From Pandoraea faecigallinarum (lineage in GTDB: Bacteria; Pseudomonadota; Gammaproteobacteria; Burkholderiales; Burkholderiaceae): a stretch of DNA of 64,000 nt. A model generated the notes under the pieces. That model was not told the origin of the DNA. It did not search any database and worked only from the letters and a program-made list of their open reading frames with translations. Positions 37,435 to 46,018 of this stretch are shown here, piece after piece. A program made the translations under genes and the position numbers. The DNA lies in contig NZ_CP011808.2 of assembly GCF_001029105.3 (NCBI RefSeq), forward strand, positions 322,626 through 386,625. The letters are read 5' to 3'. Numbering within the stretch: the first letter of the stretch is position 1; each line of letters starts with the position of its first letter.

Positions 37435-39080
37435 TTATGCCGCCATACGGGCGGAGCAAGCCCATTGCCAGGCGGCGAAGGCCTGGGTGTGTACCGCGCG
37501 TTTATGCTCGGCATTGCGGTGATAGCGGCACGCCATGAATAGGTTCGAAACCTGACCGTGGATCGAGGTGAAGCGCTGCAATTGGCGTGCTGACTTAGAA
37601 GCTCTAACAAAATGATTTCCTGAGATGGCGCCAGCAGATGATGCAACCAGCCATTTTCAGGAAGGCTTCGTGAATGATTGCGAGGCGCTCGAAGCGAACT
37701 CGCAATCGCTTGAAGTTGTGCAGCCACGCGATCGTTCGCTCGACAACCCAACGCGTCTTGCCAAGACCGCTGCCGTGAGGCTCGCCGCGGCGAGCAATCT
37801 CGGTGGCGATGCCGACGGCGTGCAGGGGCTTGCGGTACTTGTCGTGGTCGTAGCCGCGATCACCCTGAACGATGTGCGGTTTAGACAAGGGGGCGACCGC
37901 GCTTGCCTCGAATCGGAGGAATCGCCTCGATCAGTGGCAGCAGTTGGGTAATGTCGTTGCGGTTGGCGCCCGTGAGTATCAGCGACAGTGGAATGCCTTG
38001 GGCGTCGGTCAGGACGTGGTGCTTTGAACCTGGTCGCGCGCGATCTGTGGGGTTAGGTCCTGTTTTTGACCCGACCCCACTGCCCGGGTAGAAGAGGAAT
38101 CGACGACTACACGAGACCAGTCGATGCGATCGGCCGCACGGAGCTTGGCCAGAAGTACCTCGTGCAGACGATCCCAGACGCCAGCCTTCTGCCAGGCATG
38201 TAGCCGTCGCCAGCAACTCATGCCTGAGCCGCAGCCCATTTCCTGCGGCAGCATTTCCCAAGGGATGCCGGATTGCAGAACGAACAGGATGCCCGTGAGC
38301 ACGGCACGATCGTCCAGCGGCTTGCGCCCGGGATAGCGGGCGCGCCGAGGCTTCGGTGGCGGCAGCAGTGGCTGGATGATTGCCCACAGTTCGTCGTCGA
38401 GTATTGGTTTGGCCATGTCCTTTGCGCAGCGATGACTGCGCAAAGGTTAACAAAAATCACTTTGAGTTAACAGCCCCCGTAAACTCATTTTGTTAGAGAT
38501 TCTTAAAGCGGCGCATCACCTTCTCCCGCACCCGCGTAGGCTGATGCGAATTCTCCGCACGGTTGTTCAACCCTTTATGCTGGCGGTGTTCGGCGCTTAG
38601 CCCGAGCTCGTGGTGGGCCGCCGCATAGCTGCGCAGTTTGTCTGTGACGATCACGCGCGCACCGCCATGGCGCTTGAGCAGGCGGCGCATGAGCCGTTTG
38701 GCGGCGGCCGTGTCGCGACGGCTTTGCACCAGCACCTCAAGCAATGCGCCGTGTTCGTCGACCGCCCGCCACAGCCAGTGCTTTTTGCCGGGGATCGTCA
38801 CGACCACTTCGTCAAGATGCCACTTTTCGCCGCGCCCCGCGGACCTCGCTCGAATACGCCCCGCGATGGCCAGACCGAACTTCGTCGCCCAGCACCGTAC
38901 CGTTTCGTACGTGAGTTCGATCCCGTGGGCGGCCAGCATCTCCTCAACCATGCGCAGGCTCGGCGGGAATCGGTAATATAGCCACACTGCGTAGCTGATG
39001 ACGTCGGGCGGAAAACGGTAGCCTATGAATGAGATCACGACCTCGCTCGAGCGCGCGGGGCTGACTGAGGTTTTTTTCAT
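37435..39080 (-). pseudogene. IS6-type transposase split by IS5
   Basis: The 5' part from 39080 reads MKKTSVSPARSSEVVISFIG, WHLDEVVVTIPGKKHW, VIVTDKLRSYAAAHHE and ENSHQPTRVREKVMRRFK; after the IS5 (TTA duplicated) it resumes SARQLQRFTSIHGQVSNLFM to a stop at 37435. Without the IS and one TTA the frame is continuous (245 residues). Confidence 0.9.
37598..38502 (-). mobile_element. IS5-family (IS427-like) element, copy 2
   Basis: 905 bp, flanked by TTA (37595-37597 and 38503-38505). OrfA (38416 to 38009) is open here with CWRRLHAWQKAG where copy 1 has a stop. OrfB carries one extra G in GGGGG at about 37888-37892 that splits it. The two copies thus carry complementary lesions. Confidence 0.92.
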
Positions 39081-39121
39081 GTCGCATTCTATCCTCCATC
39101 GCTAACAACCTGACAATACCG

Positions 39122-40109
39122 TGGGCACTGATCGAACCTTTGCTGCCGACGCCAACACCGCGACGCCAGAAATATCCAGGGCGGCTACCGGTTTCAAACC
39201 GAGCTGCACTGAACGGCATCCTGTTCGTGTTCAAGACCGGGATACGCTGGTGCGACCTGTCGACCAAGTTGGGATTCGGTTCGGGGCCAACCTGCTGGAG
39301 GCGCTTGTGCGACTGGCAGAAAGCCGGCGTATGGATCAGGTTGCACCAGCTACTGCTGGACAAGTTACGCGAGGCGGGCGAGCTCGATTTCTCACGAGCA
39401 GCCGTCGATTCATCTGAAAGAGACTGGATTTGACCTGACCGACAGTGTCCGATAGTTCTGCGCTCAGGCTCGTTAACCACTTTTCCGTGCAGACTGTTTC
39501 TCGCCGTTCAAAACCGGCCCGGGGTCGTCGGGATAGGACAACTCGAGCACCACACCGGACGGCAACACTTCGCACATTGTCCGTCAGGTCAAGTACCGGC
39601 TGATACAATTCATCGTCGGTGCGAGCCGTTGGGGCGGGCGAAAAACGGACCCGAACCCCACGGATCGCTCGCGACCAGGTTCCAAGCATCACATCCTCGT
39701 CGATGCAAATGGCATCCCCGTCAGGGCAATCCTGACCGGCGCGAACCGCAACGACGTCACCCAGTTGCTGCCGCTCGTCGACGCGATCCCACCCATTCGC
39801 GGCGTGCGCGGCCAACCGCTTCTGAAGCCCAAAGTCATCTACGCAGACCGTGGCTACGATTCCGGGCCGCATCGTCAGCGGCTTCGCGAGCGCGGCATCA
39901 AACCGGTGATCGCCAGGCGCCGGACAGAACACGGCAGTGGCTTGGGCAAATTCCGCTGGGTTGTCGAACGTACTCATGCGTGGCTTCACAACTCTCGCCG
40001 TCTTCGCATTCGCTTCGAACGTCGGGCTGACATTCACGAGGCATTCCTCAAACTCGGCTGTTCTCTCGTCTGCTGGAACATCTTCCGGCGCGCTGAGCCG
40101 TCTTTTTGA
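39122..40109 (+). pseudogene. IS5-family element, 5'-truncated, carrying MITE copy 2
   Basis: Transposase codons ALIEPLLPTPTPRRQKYPGR, GIRWCDLSTKLGFGSG and LDFSRAAVDSS are followed by the MITE (39415-39607), then GASRWGGRKTDPNPTDRSRP, VIYADRGYDSGPHRQ and FRWVVERTHAWLHNSRRLRI to 40109. The first residues and left end are missing; the right end (TTTTTGAAACAG) is at about 40095. Confidence 0.85.
39415..39607. mobile_element. 193-bp MITE, copy 2
   Basis: Same 193 bp as 33177-33369 with four differences. Flanked by ATTCATC on both sides (39408-39414 and 39608-39614): a second, different 7-bp duplication, which fixes the element ends. On the minus strand a 34-codon frame (MCEVLPSGVVLELSYPDDPG...) is open in both copies. 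Confidence 0.92.
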
Positions 40110-40120
40110 AACAGTCTCTT

Positions 40121-40273
40121 AACGAGCACTGGTTCACGACGCTCGCGCACGCTCGGGCTGTCATCGCGGCATGGCGTCAGGACTATAACGAGCAAAGGCC
40201 ACACAGCGCACTGAACTACCTTGCGCCGTCAGAGTTTGGGGTTCCACGCCGGAACCCCGGAAGATTTCGTTAG
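40121..40273 (+). pseudogene. IS3-family OrfB C-terminal fragment
   Basis: Reads LNEHWFTTLAHARAVIAAWR, QDYNEQRPHSALNYLAPSEF to a stop at 40273. The same block occurs at 63370-63540. Overlaps the 3' end of the antitoxin gene on the other strand. Confidence 0.8.
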
Positions 40274-40581
40274 TGCGCTGGATGCATCGGCTGTGCCACC
40301 AGGCGCACGCCCAAGGCAGCGCAAACGCGGCTGATCGTCTCGAAGCGCGGTTCGCTGCCGGGCCGAAGCGCTTTGTACAGCGCTTCGCGCGCGATGCCAG
40401 AATCCTTCGCCACCTGCGACATCCCTCGTGCACGGGCAATGTCACCGATAGCAGCGGCCAGCAATGCCGGATCGTTCTCTTCAAGAACGGTTGTCAGGTA
40501 CGCCGCCACTTCCTCTTCGCTGTTCAGATATTCGGCCGCATCGAACTCGGAGAGTTCGGAAACCTTAATTCTCTTGGTCAT
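40270..40581 (-). CDS. HigA-like antitoxin (addiction-module antidote, XRE HTH)
   Basis: 103 residues from ATG 40581, preceded by GGAGG inside the toxin gene's last codons. C-terminal XRE HTH (about 50-95: ARGMSQVAKDSGIAREALYK, ETISRVCAALGVRL), N-terminal helical toxin-binding part (FDAAEYLNSEEEVAAYL). It corresponds to the putative addiction module antidote family paired with RelE-type killers. Probably neutralises the upstream toxin and represses the operon at the adjacent palindrome. Intact. Confidence 0.88.
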   Translation of the reverse strand: MTKRIKVSELSEFDAAEYLNSEEEVAAYLTTVLEENDPALLAAAIGDIARARGMSQVAKDSGIAREALYKALRPGSEPRFETISRVCAALGVRLVAQPMHPAH

Positions 40582-40583
40582 AA

Positions 40584-40883
40584 TCAATCCTCCAGGGATT
40601 TCGCCAACGCAATGGCTCGCCGAATGTCGGCCTGCTGGGTGGACTTGTCACCGCCTCCCAGCATCACGATCACCAGCTCGCCGCGCTGAACGTAGTACAA
40701 GCGCCAGCCTGGCCCGAAATGTTCGCGCATCTCGAACACGCCTTCGCCTACAGGCGCCACGTCGCCCAAGTTGCCAAGCTGGGCCTTGCGCAGCCGCTTA
40801 ACGAGGCGCTGCCGTGTCAGGCCGTTCTTCAGGCCTTGGAGCCAATCGGAGAACTCGCCGAGTTGTTTCACCGTATAGGTCAT
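40584..40883 (-). CDS. HigB/RelE-superfamily toxin (addiction-module killer)
   Basis: 99 residues starting MTYTVKQLGEFSDWLQGLKN. Typical killer-protein features: RLVKRLRKAQLGNLGDVAPV, EMREHFGPGWRLYYVQRGEL and a C-terminal LLGGGDKSTQQADIRRA-like motif (VIVMLGGGDKSTQQADI). RelE-type toxins of this class are mRNA interferases. First gene of the pair, toxin before antitoxin; 2-bp gap to the antidote ATG. Intact. Confidence 0.88.
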   Translation of the reverse strand: MTYTVKQLGEFSDWLQGLKNGLTRQRLVKRLRKAQLGNLGDVAPVGEGVFEMREHFGPGWRLYYVQRGELVIVMLGGGDKSTQQADIRRAIALAKSLED

Positions 40884-40889
40884 AAATCA

Positions 40890-40918
40890 ACTGTAATCGA
40901 TTGATTACGCAATGTCAA
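40890..40918 (-). promoter_or_regulatory. Promoter/operator of the HigBA-like module
   Basis: On the minus strand TTGACA (40913-40918), a 17-bp spacer and TACAGT (40890-40895) form a strong sigma-70-type promoter just upstream of the toxin ATG at 40883. A palindrome GTAATC-GATT-GATTAC (40893-40908) overlaps the -10 box and spacer, the expected place for antitoxin autorepression. Confidence 0.6.
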
Positions 40919-41006
40919 ACCGATGCGGACGGCTTCGGCCGCTTATTGTCGGATAACAAGTGGTTTGCGACATTGAGGTCGGACGGAATTCGTGGAGGCC
41001 AACGGG

Positions 41007-41393
41007 TTAGGCAGCGATGTGATTCAAATAGAAGCGCTGCGTGAACGCGACAGGCGATTGGTAGTTCAGACGCGCCTGCGTGCGCTGCTGATTGTAGAAG
41101 ATTTCGATGTATTCGCTAATCGCCAGGCGCGCCTGCTCGCGCGTGGCGAAGCGTTGATGATTGACCAGTTCATTCTTCAGCGTTCCTCAGAAGGATTCGA
41201 TGGGCGCGTTGTCGTAGCAGTTGCCACGGCGGCTCATCGACGCGCGCATGTCGAACCGGCCGTTGAGTGCTTGATAAGCCAGCGCACAATATTTGGGCGG
41301 ATTCAACCGGTCGTCGCAACACCATTGATCGACGAGGTGTTGCGTGAGAAGAAGTGCAAAGCAGGTATATCGGTTGTCAGGGCGAGCAGCGAT
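41007..41393 (-). pseudogene. IS3-family OrfB C-terminal fragment with nonsense codon
   Basis: Minus-strand block CALAYQALNGRFDMRASMSR, GNCYDNAPIESF, then TGA in place of the W of WGTLKNE, then NELVNHQRFATREQARLAIS and NYQSPVAFTQRFYLNHIAA to 41007. Cut at 41393 by the next IS3. Confidence 0.8.
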
Positions 41394-41748
41394 TGACCTT
41401 GCCTCGAAACGACGTACAGCAGAGAAGTTGGATAATCTGTTGAACGGAGGTGGGTATGGGCGAAAAAGGGGTACCGAATCGTCGCTACACGGATGAGTTC
41501 CGGGTGGAGGCGGCAAGACTGGCAAATTCGGTGGGACACAATGAGGCGGCACGCCGTTTGGGGGTGCCGATGGCGACCCTCGGAAACTGGGCGCGCAAGC
41601 AGCGCGAAGGCGGGGCGGCCACGCCAGGCGCGGCAGCCTCTGTGAGCCGCGCCAAGCCCGGCGTATCGGAGCTGGAGGCGGAAGTCAGTCGGCTACGCAA
41701 GGAATTAGCCAGTGCGAAACTCGATGTGGAAATCCTCTCAAAAGCGAC

Positions 41749-42975
41749 GGTAGGTTCAATGGGTCGCTGCAACAGCCTCGCGTAGTTTATCGGCCGGAGA
41801 CATGAAGCCCAATGTTTTTCTGGGCCTTTCATTGAGCCGCGCTGCAATTTTGTTCAGCTCCGCCTGCGAGTATTGATCAAGTTGCGTACCGTGGGGCAAG
41901 TACTGACGCAGGAGTCGGTTCGTGTTTTCGTTGGTGCCGCGTTGCCAAGGACTTCGCGGGTCGCAGAAGTAGACTTTCACATCCGTGGCGATCGTGAAGT
42001 CTTTGTGGTTCGCCAGTTCCATTCCTCGGTCCCAGGTGAGCGACTTGCGTAGATGCTGCGGCAACCGCTTAACCTCGCGCTTCAGGCCCGCCACGACGCT
42101 CAACGTGTCCTTCCCCTTTACCTTGACGATGATGGCGAACCTCGATCGCCGCTCGACCAAAGTGGCGACATGAGTATTGTTGGCGCCACTGACGAGATCT
42201 CCTTCCCAATGCCCCGGTACCGCACGGTCGGCTGCTTCAGGTGGTCGCTCGTGAATCGAAACCGCGTCAGCAATCTTATTGCGAGCTCCCTTCGTGCTGG
42301 AAAAGCGTGAGTGACGCATCTTCCGTTGGGTCCGCAGGTGATACTGCAGCTCCTTCTTGAGAACGCCGCGCGCTTGCACGAACAGGCTGCGATAGATCGT
42401 CTCGTGAGACACGCGCATCGCCTCGTCATCGGCATATCGGTTCTTAAGCCAACCGCTCACTTGCTCCGGAGACCATTCGCGGTAGAGCTTGCGCTCGACC
42501 GCATAGCGCAAGCGCCGGTTCTGCTCCAGGAGGCAGCGTTTGGGACGCAGAGCAGCCTGCAAGGCTCGCTCTTGCGCTTCCAGAGCTCGATAGTGGCCTG
42601 TTCCGCCGTTACGCGCAATCTCACGGGACATTGTTGAAGGCGCGCGGTTCAACTGGCGGGCAATCGCTCGAACTGAAAGCCCAGCCGAGACGCCCCGCGA
42701 GATCTCTTCACGTTCGCTCAAGCTCAATGCCCGCAACGACCGCTTACGAACACTAGGGGTGTACCCTCCGCATAGTCGGATCACGCCGTAGATGGAGCCG
42801 GCAGGCTTGCCTAACGCCTTGCCGATGCCAAGAAACGATTCACCTGCTCGCCACCGTCGCCAAACCTCTGACTTGCCTTCCGGCGGCAAACCTGGCCGTC
42901 CCATTTGTGCCATTCCTCAACCCTCCCTCATTCGATATTAATAGGAAGGTGTTGCCTCGACCCATTGAACCTACC
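41749..42975 (-). mobile_element. IS30-family element, copy a
   Basis: 1227 bp with ends GGTAGGTTCAATGGGTCG (41749) and CGACCCATTGAACCTACC (42975), flanked by the 2-bp duplication AC. Transposase intact. Same junction as the remnant at 33128. Confidence 0.92.
41756..42913 (-). CDS. IS30-family transposase, copy a
   Basis: 385 residues: N-terminal HTHs (WRRWRAGESFLGIGKALGKP; SAGLSVRAIARQLNRAPSTM), then DDE core HWEGDLVSGANNTHVATLVE (D), TWDRGMELANHKDF (D) and WQRGTNENTNRLLRQYLPHG (E). Intact, nearly identical to copy c at 61927. Confidence 0.95.
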   Translation of the reverse strand: MAQMGRPGLPPEGKSEVWRRWRAGESFLGIGKALGKPAGSIYGVIRLCGGYTPSVRKRSLRALSLSEREEISRGVSAGLSVRAIARQLNRAPSTMSREIARNGGTGHYRALEAQERALQAALRPKRCLLEQNRRLRYAVERKLYREWSPEQVSGWLKNRYADDEAMRVSHETIYRSLFVQARGVLKKELQYHLRTQRKMRHSRFSSTKGARNKIADAVSIHERPPEAADRAVPGHWEGDLVSGANNTHVATLVERRSRFAIIVKVKGKDTLSVVAGLKREVKRLPQHLRKSLTWDRGMELANHKDFTIATDVKVYFCDPRSPWQRGTNENTNRLLRQYLPHGTQLDQYSQAELNKIAARLNERPRKTLGFMSPADKLREAVAATH

Positions 42976-43001
42976 ACGGCATACTTCGCGAAGGGGTCGC
43001 G

Positions 43002-43865
43002 GTGAAGTATGCATGGATCGACGCTCACCGCGACCAATACGACGTAAGCCGTCTGTGCCGAGTGCTGAGGGTCTCGCGCAGTGGCTACTGCCAATGGCGG
43101 GTACGGAGGCCAAGCGAGCGGCGGCAGCCGCAGGCGGCCTTCGATGACGAAGTCGCCCGTCTGCACGCGCAGAACCGCGGCTGCTACGGCCGTCCAAGAC
43201 TGGTCAAGGCGCTGGCCGCCCAGGGCATGAAGACGAGCGCAGAGCGCGTGCGCCGCAGCTTGATACGTCAAGGTTTGCGGCCGGCATACCGGCGGGCATG
43301 GCAGACGACCACAGACTCGGCTCACCGCTTGCCGGTGGCGCCGAACCTGCTGGCGCGACGCTTCGATGGATGGGGGCCGAATCAGGCGTGGGTCGCGGAT
43401 ATCACGTACCTAGCGACGGACGAAGGCTGGTTGTATTTGGCGGCCATTCTGGACCTGGGAAGCCGGCGCATCGTTGGGTGGTCGATGTCCGAGCGCATCG
43501 ATGCCAAGCTCGTGTGTGCGGCGCTGCGCTCTGCGCACGGGCAACGTCGGCCGCCTCGGGGCTTGATTGTACATAGCGATCGCGGCGTGCAATACGCGAG
43601 TTGGTCGCACCGCGCGCTTGCTCAGGGGTACGGGATGGTCATGTCGATGAGCCGGCGTGCCAATGCTTGGGATAATGCGCCGATGGAGAGCTTCTTCAAG
43701 ACGCTGAAAGTCGAGCAGACGTCGCGATGCCGCTACGAAACACGAGCCCAAGCAAGACTGGATGTGATGAACTGGATCGAAGGCTTTTACAATCGTCAAC
43801 GCATCCATTCATCGATCGGGTACCGCACGTCGTGTGATTACGAAACGATGCTACAAGCGGCGTGA
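43002..43865 (+). CDS. IS3-family transposase OrfB
   Basis: 287 residues from GTG 43002: WVADITYLATDEGW (D), VHSDRGVQYASWSH (D), DNAPMESFFKTLKVE (E). Intact, but its OrfA is interrupted. Confidence 0.94.
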   Translation: MKYAWIDAHRDQYDVSRLCRVLRVSRSGYCQWRVRRPSERRQPQAAFDDEVARLHAQNRGCYGRPRLVKALAAQGMKTSAERVRRSLIRQGLRPAYRRAWQTTTDSAHRLPVAPNLLARRFDGWGPNQAWVADITYLATDEGWLYLAAILDLGSRRIVGWSMSERIDAKLVCAALRSAHGQRRPPRGLIVHSDRGVQYASWSHRALAQGYGMVMSMSRRANAWDNAPMESFFKTLKVEQTSRCRYETRAQARLDVMNWIEGFYNRQRIHSSIGYRTSCDYETMLQAA

Positions 43866-43895
43866 GTTGCTGTACGTGAAAACGAGGCAAGGTCA

Positions 43896-44851
43896 GATCT
43901 CGCGGGGCGTCTCGGCTGGGCTTTCAGTTCGAGCGATTGCCCGCCAGTTGAACCGCGCGCCTTCAACAATGTCCCGTGAGATTGCGCGTAACGGCGGAAC
44001 AGGCCACTATCGAGCTCTGGAAGCGCAAGAGCGAGCCTTGCAGGCTGCTCTGCGACCCAAACGCTGCCTCCTGGAGCAGAACCGGCGCTTGCGCTATGCG
44101 GTCGAGCGCAAGCTCTACCGCGAATGGTCTCCGGAGCAAGTGAGCGGTTGGCTTAAGAACCGATATGCCGATGACGAGGCGATGCGCGTGTCTCACGAGA
44201 CGATCTATCGCAGCCTGTTCGTGCAAGCGCGCGGCGTTCTCAAGAAGGAGCTGCAGTATCACCTGCGGACCCAACGGAAGATGCGTCACTCACGCTTTTC
44301 CAGCACGAAGGGAGCTCGCAATAAGATTGCTGACGCGGTTTCGATTCACGAGCGACCACCTGAAGCAGCCGACCGTGCGGTACCGAGGCATTGGGAAGGA
44401 GATCTCGTCAGTGGCGCCAACAATACTCATGTCGCCACTTTGGTCGAGCGGCGATCGAGGTTCGCCATCATCGTCAAGGTAAAGGGGAAGGACACGTTGA
44501 GCGTCGTGGCGGGCCTGAAGCGCGAGGTTAAGCGGTTGCCGCAGCATCTACGCAAGTCGCTCACCTGGGACCGAGGAATGGAACTGGCGAACCACAAAGA
44601 CTTCACGATCGCCACGGATGTGAAAGTCTACTTCTGCGACCCGCGAAGTCCTTGGCAACGCGGCACCAACGAAAACACGAACCGACTCCTGCGTCAGTAC
44701 TTACCCCACGGTACGCAACTTGATCAATACTCGCAGGCGGAGCTGAACAAAATTGCAGCGCGGCTCAATGAAAGGCCCAGAAAAACATTGGGCTTCATGT
44801 CTCCGGCCGATAAACTACGCGAGGCTGTTGCAGCGACCCATTGAACCTACC
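43896..44851 (+). mobile_element. IS30-family element, 5'-truncated copy b
   Basis: Directly after the IS3 right end, IS30 transposase codons begin at QISRGVSAGLSVRAIARQLN and run to the normal C terminus (REAVAATH, 44844) and right end ATTGAACCTACC (44851). The first 70 or so residues and one terminal repeat are lost. The IS3 OrfB tail is read in frame into it from 43834, an accidental fusion. Confidence 0.88.
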
Positions 44852-45770
44852 ATGCCTTGGTTCTAGCAAAGAAGTTGGCTCGGCAGAAATAGCCAAAATA
44901 GTGCTTGAACTGAGGCAGGAATTCCCCTTGACCGATCTTCTCCAGGCTGCGAGGTTGCCACGCAGTACGTACTACTATCGGATCAAAACGCTGGCCACCC
45001 CAGACCGGCATGGTGGGCTCAAGGCGAAGATTCAGGCGGTCTATGCTGCACATCGCGGCTTGTATGGCTATCGTCGCATCACCTTGACTATCCGCAGTGA
45101 TGGCGAGCTGGTCAATCACAAGAAGGTGCAGCGCCTCATGAACGAATTGGGAATCAGGTCGAGGGTGCGCAGGAAGAAGTTCCGGTCGTACCAGGGCGAA
45201 ATCGGCGAGGCCGCGCCAAACCTGCTCAATCGTGAATTCACCGCGTCGGGCCCAAACGAGAAGTGGGTTACCGATGTGACCGAGTTCCGGGTCGCGGGGA
45301 AAAAGCTGTACCTTTCTCCGGTCATGGACCTCTACAATGGGGAAATTGTTGCCTACGAGTCGAGCTATCGCCCCGACTTCCCGATGGTCATGGGCATGCT
45401 CAGGAAAGCTGTCAAGAAACGCGGAAATGCGGCTACACCGATGCTTCATTCAGACCAGGGTTGGCACTATCGCATGCAACCGTACCGAGCGGCACTGGCG
45501 CGCTATGGAATGAAGCAAAGCATGTCGAGAAAAGGAAATCGCTTCGATAACGCGGCCATGGAGAGCTTCTTTGGCACTCTGAAGGCCGAGTACTTCCATC
45601 TCTCGGACTTCGAAGACGTCGACGCATTACGAGTAGGTCTGAAGGGCTACATCGACTACTACAACCGGCGCCGCATCAAATCGAAACTTGGTGGACTGAG
45701 TCCCGTGGAATATCGAATGCGAGCGGGAAAAAACTAACGCTTCAACGTCCAACTCTCGGGGTTCAGTTCA
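44852..45770 (+). pseudogene. IS3-family (IS150-like) OrfB, OrfA missing
   Basis: An open frame reads IVLELRQEFPLTDLLQAARL, WVTDVTEFRVAGKKLYLSPV (D), LHSDQGWHYRMQPY (D), DNAAMESFFGTLKAEYFH (E) and ends at 45737. OrfA and the left end are absent, replaced by the IS30 end. The right end TCGGGGTTCAGTTCA is at about 45769. Confidence 0.85.
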
Positions 45771-46018
45771 AATCCGGGGCGATTCATCACCCTCCCCGCT
45801 CAGCGTCATGACCGAGCAGCGATATGTCAAGCCGTCGGCCCTTGCGGTTTGCGCCCGTGCCCCACCGGGCTGCGCAGTCGCGCCCCCCGGGCCCACCGCG
45901 TTCAAGCCACGCATATCGCGTCGGAGACCGCAGGCCGCGTGGCGCCGATGCTCGTCGTCTGCCGCCGAGCCCGCGCACGATACTTGCAGGAAAGCGTGTG
46001 CAGCGTTAAGCCCCCCGG
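45771..46018. other. Intergenic, nothing recognised
   Basis: GC-rich 250 bp between IS3 debris and the 938-residue gene's 3' end; no gene or terminator identified. Confidence 0.4.

Larger units (their letters stand above)
37374..39120 (-). mobile_element. Second IS6-type element, interrupted by IS5
   Basis: Ends CGGTATTGTCAGGTTGTT (37373) and the inverse AACAACCTGACAATACC (39120). One transposase, split by the IS5 element at 37598-38502. Distinct from the MRKPKS-type IS6 in this window. Its flanks do not match each other, so rearrangement followed insertion. Confidence 0.85.
41450..43007 (+). pseudogene. IS3-family OrfA split by IS30
   Basis: 5' part MGMGEKGVPNRRYTDEFRVE to VEILSKAT (41748), with HTH and coiled coil; after IS30 the last codons AYFAKGSR and a TGA overlapping the OrfB GTG. 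IS30 duplicated AC at the insertion. Confidence 0.88.
41394..43895 (+). mobile_element. IS3-family element interrupted by IS30
   Basis: Ends TGACCTTGCCTCGAAACGACG (41394) and ...GTGAAAACGAGGCAAGGTCA (43895). OrfA starts at 41450, is interrupted by IS30 at 41749, and OrfB follows intact. Without the IS30 the element is about 1275 bp. Confidence 0.9.

Noticed and set aside
2546..41393. Possible recoding of TGA as tryptophan: W codons read TGA in arsH, in one IS5 orfA and in an IS3 orfB fragment
   Set aside because: Many intact genes here (mqsR, arsC/acr3 overlaps, hypA, hypD, the hydrogenase fragment) terminate at TGA in ATGA overlaps, and other genes carry TAG or TAA nonsense codons. Ordinary TGG-to-TGA mutations in decaying genes explain the pattern.
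43834..44844. A 336-codon IS3-IS30 fusion gene
   Set aside because: The frame starts in the last codons of IS3 orfB and runs by chance into a truncated IS30 transposase lacking its N-terminal HTH; it is an accidental junction.
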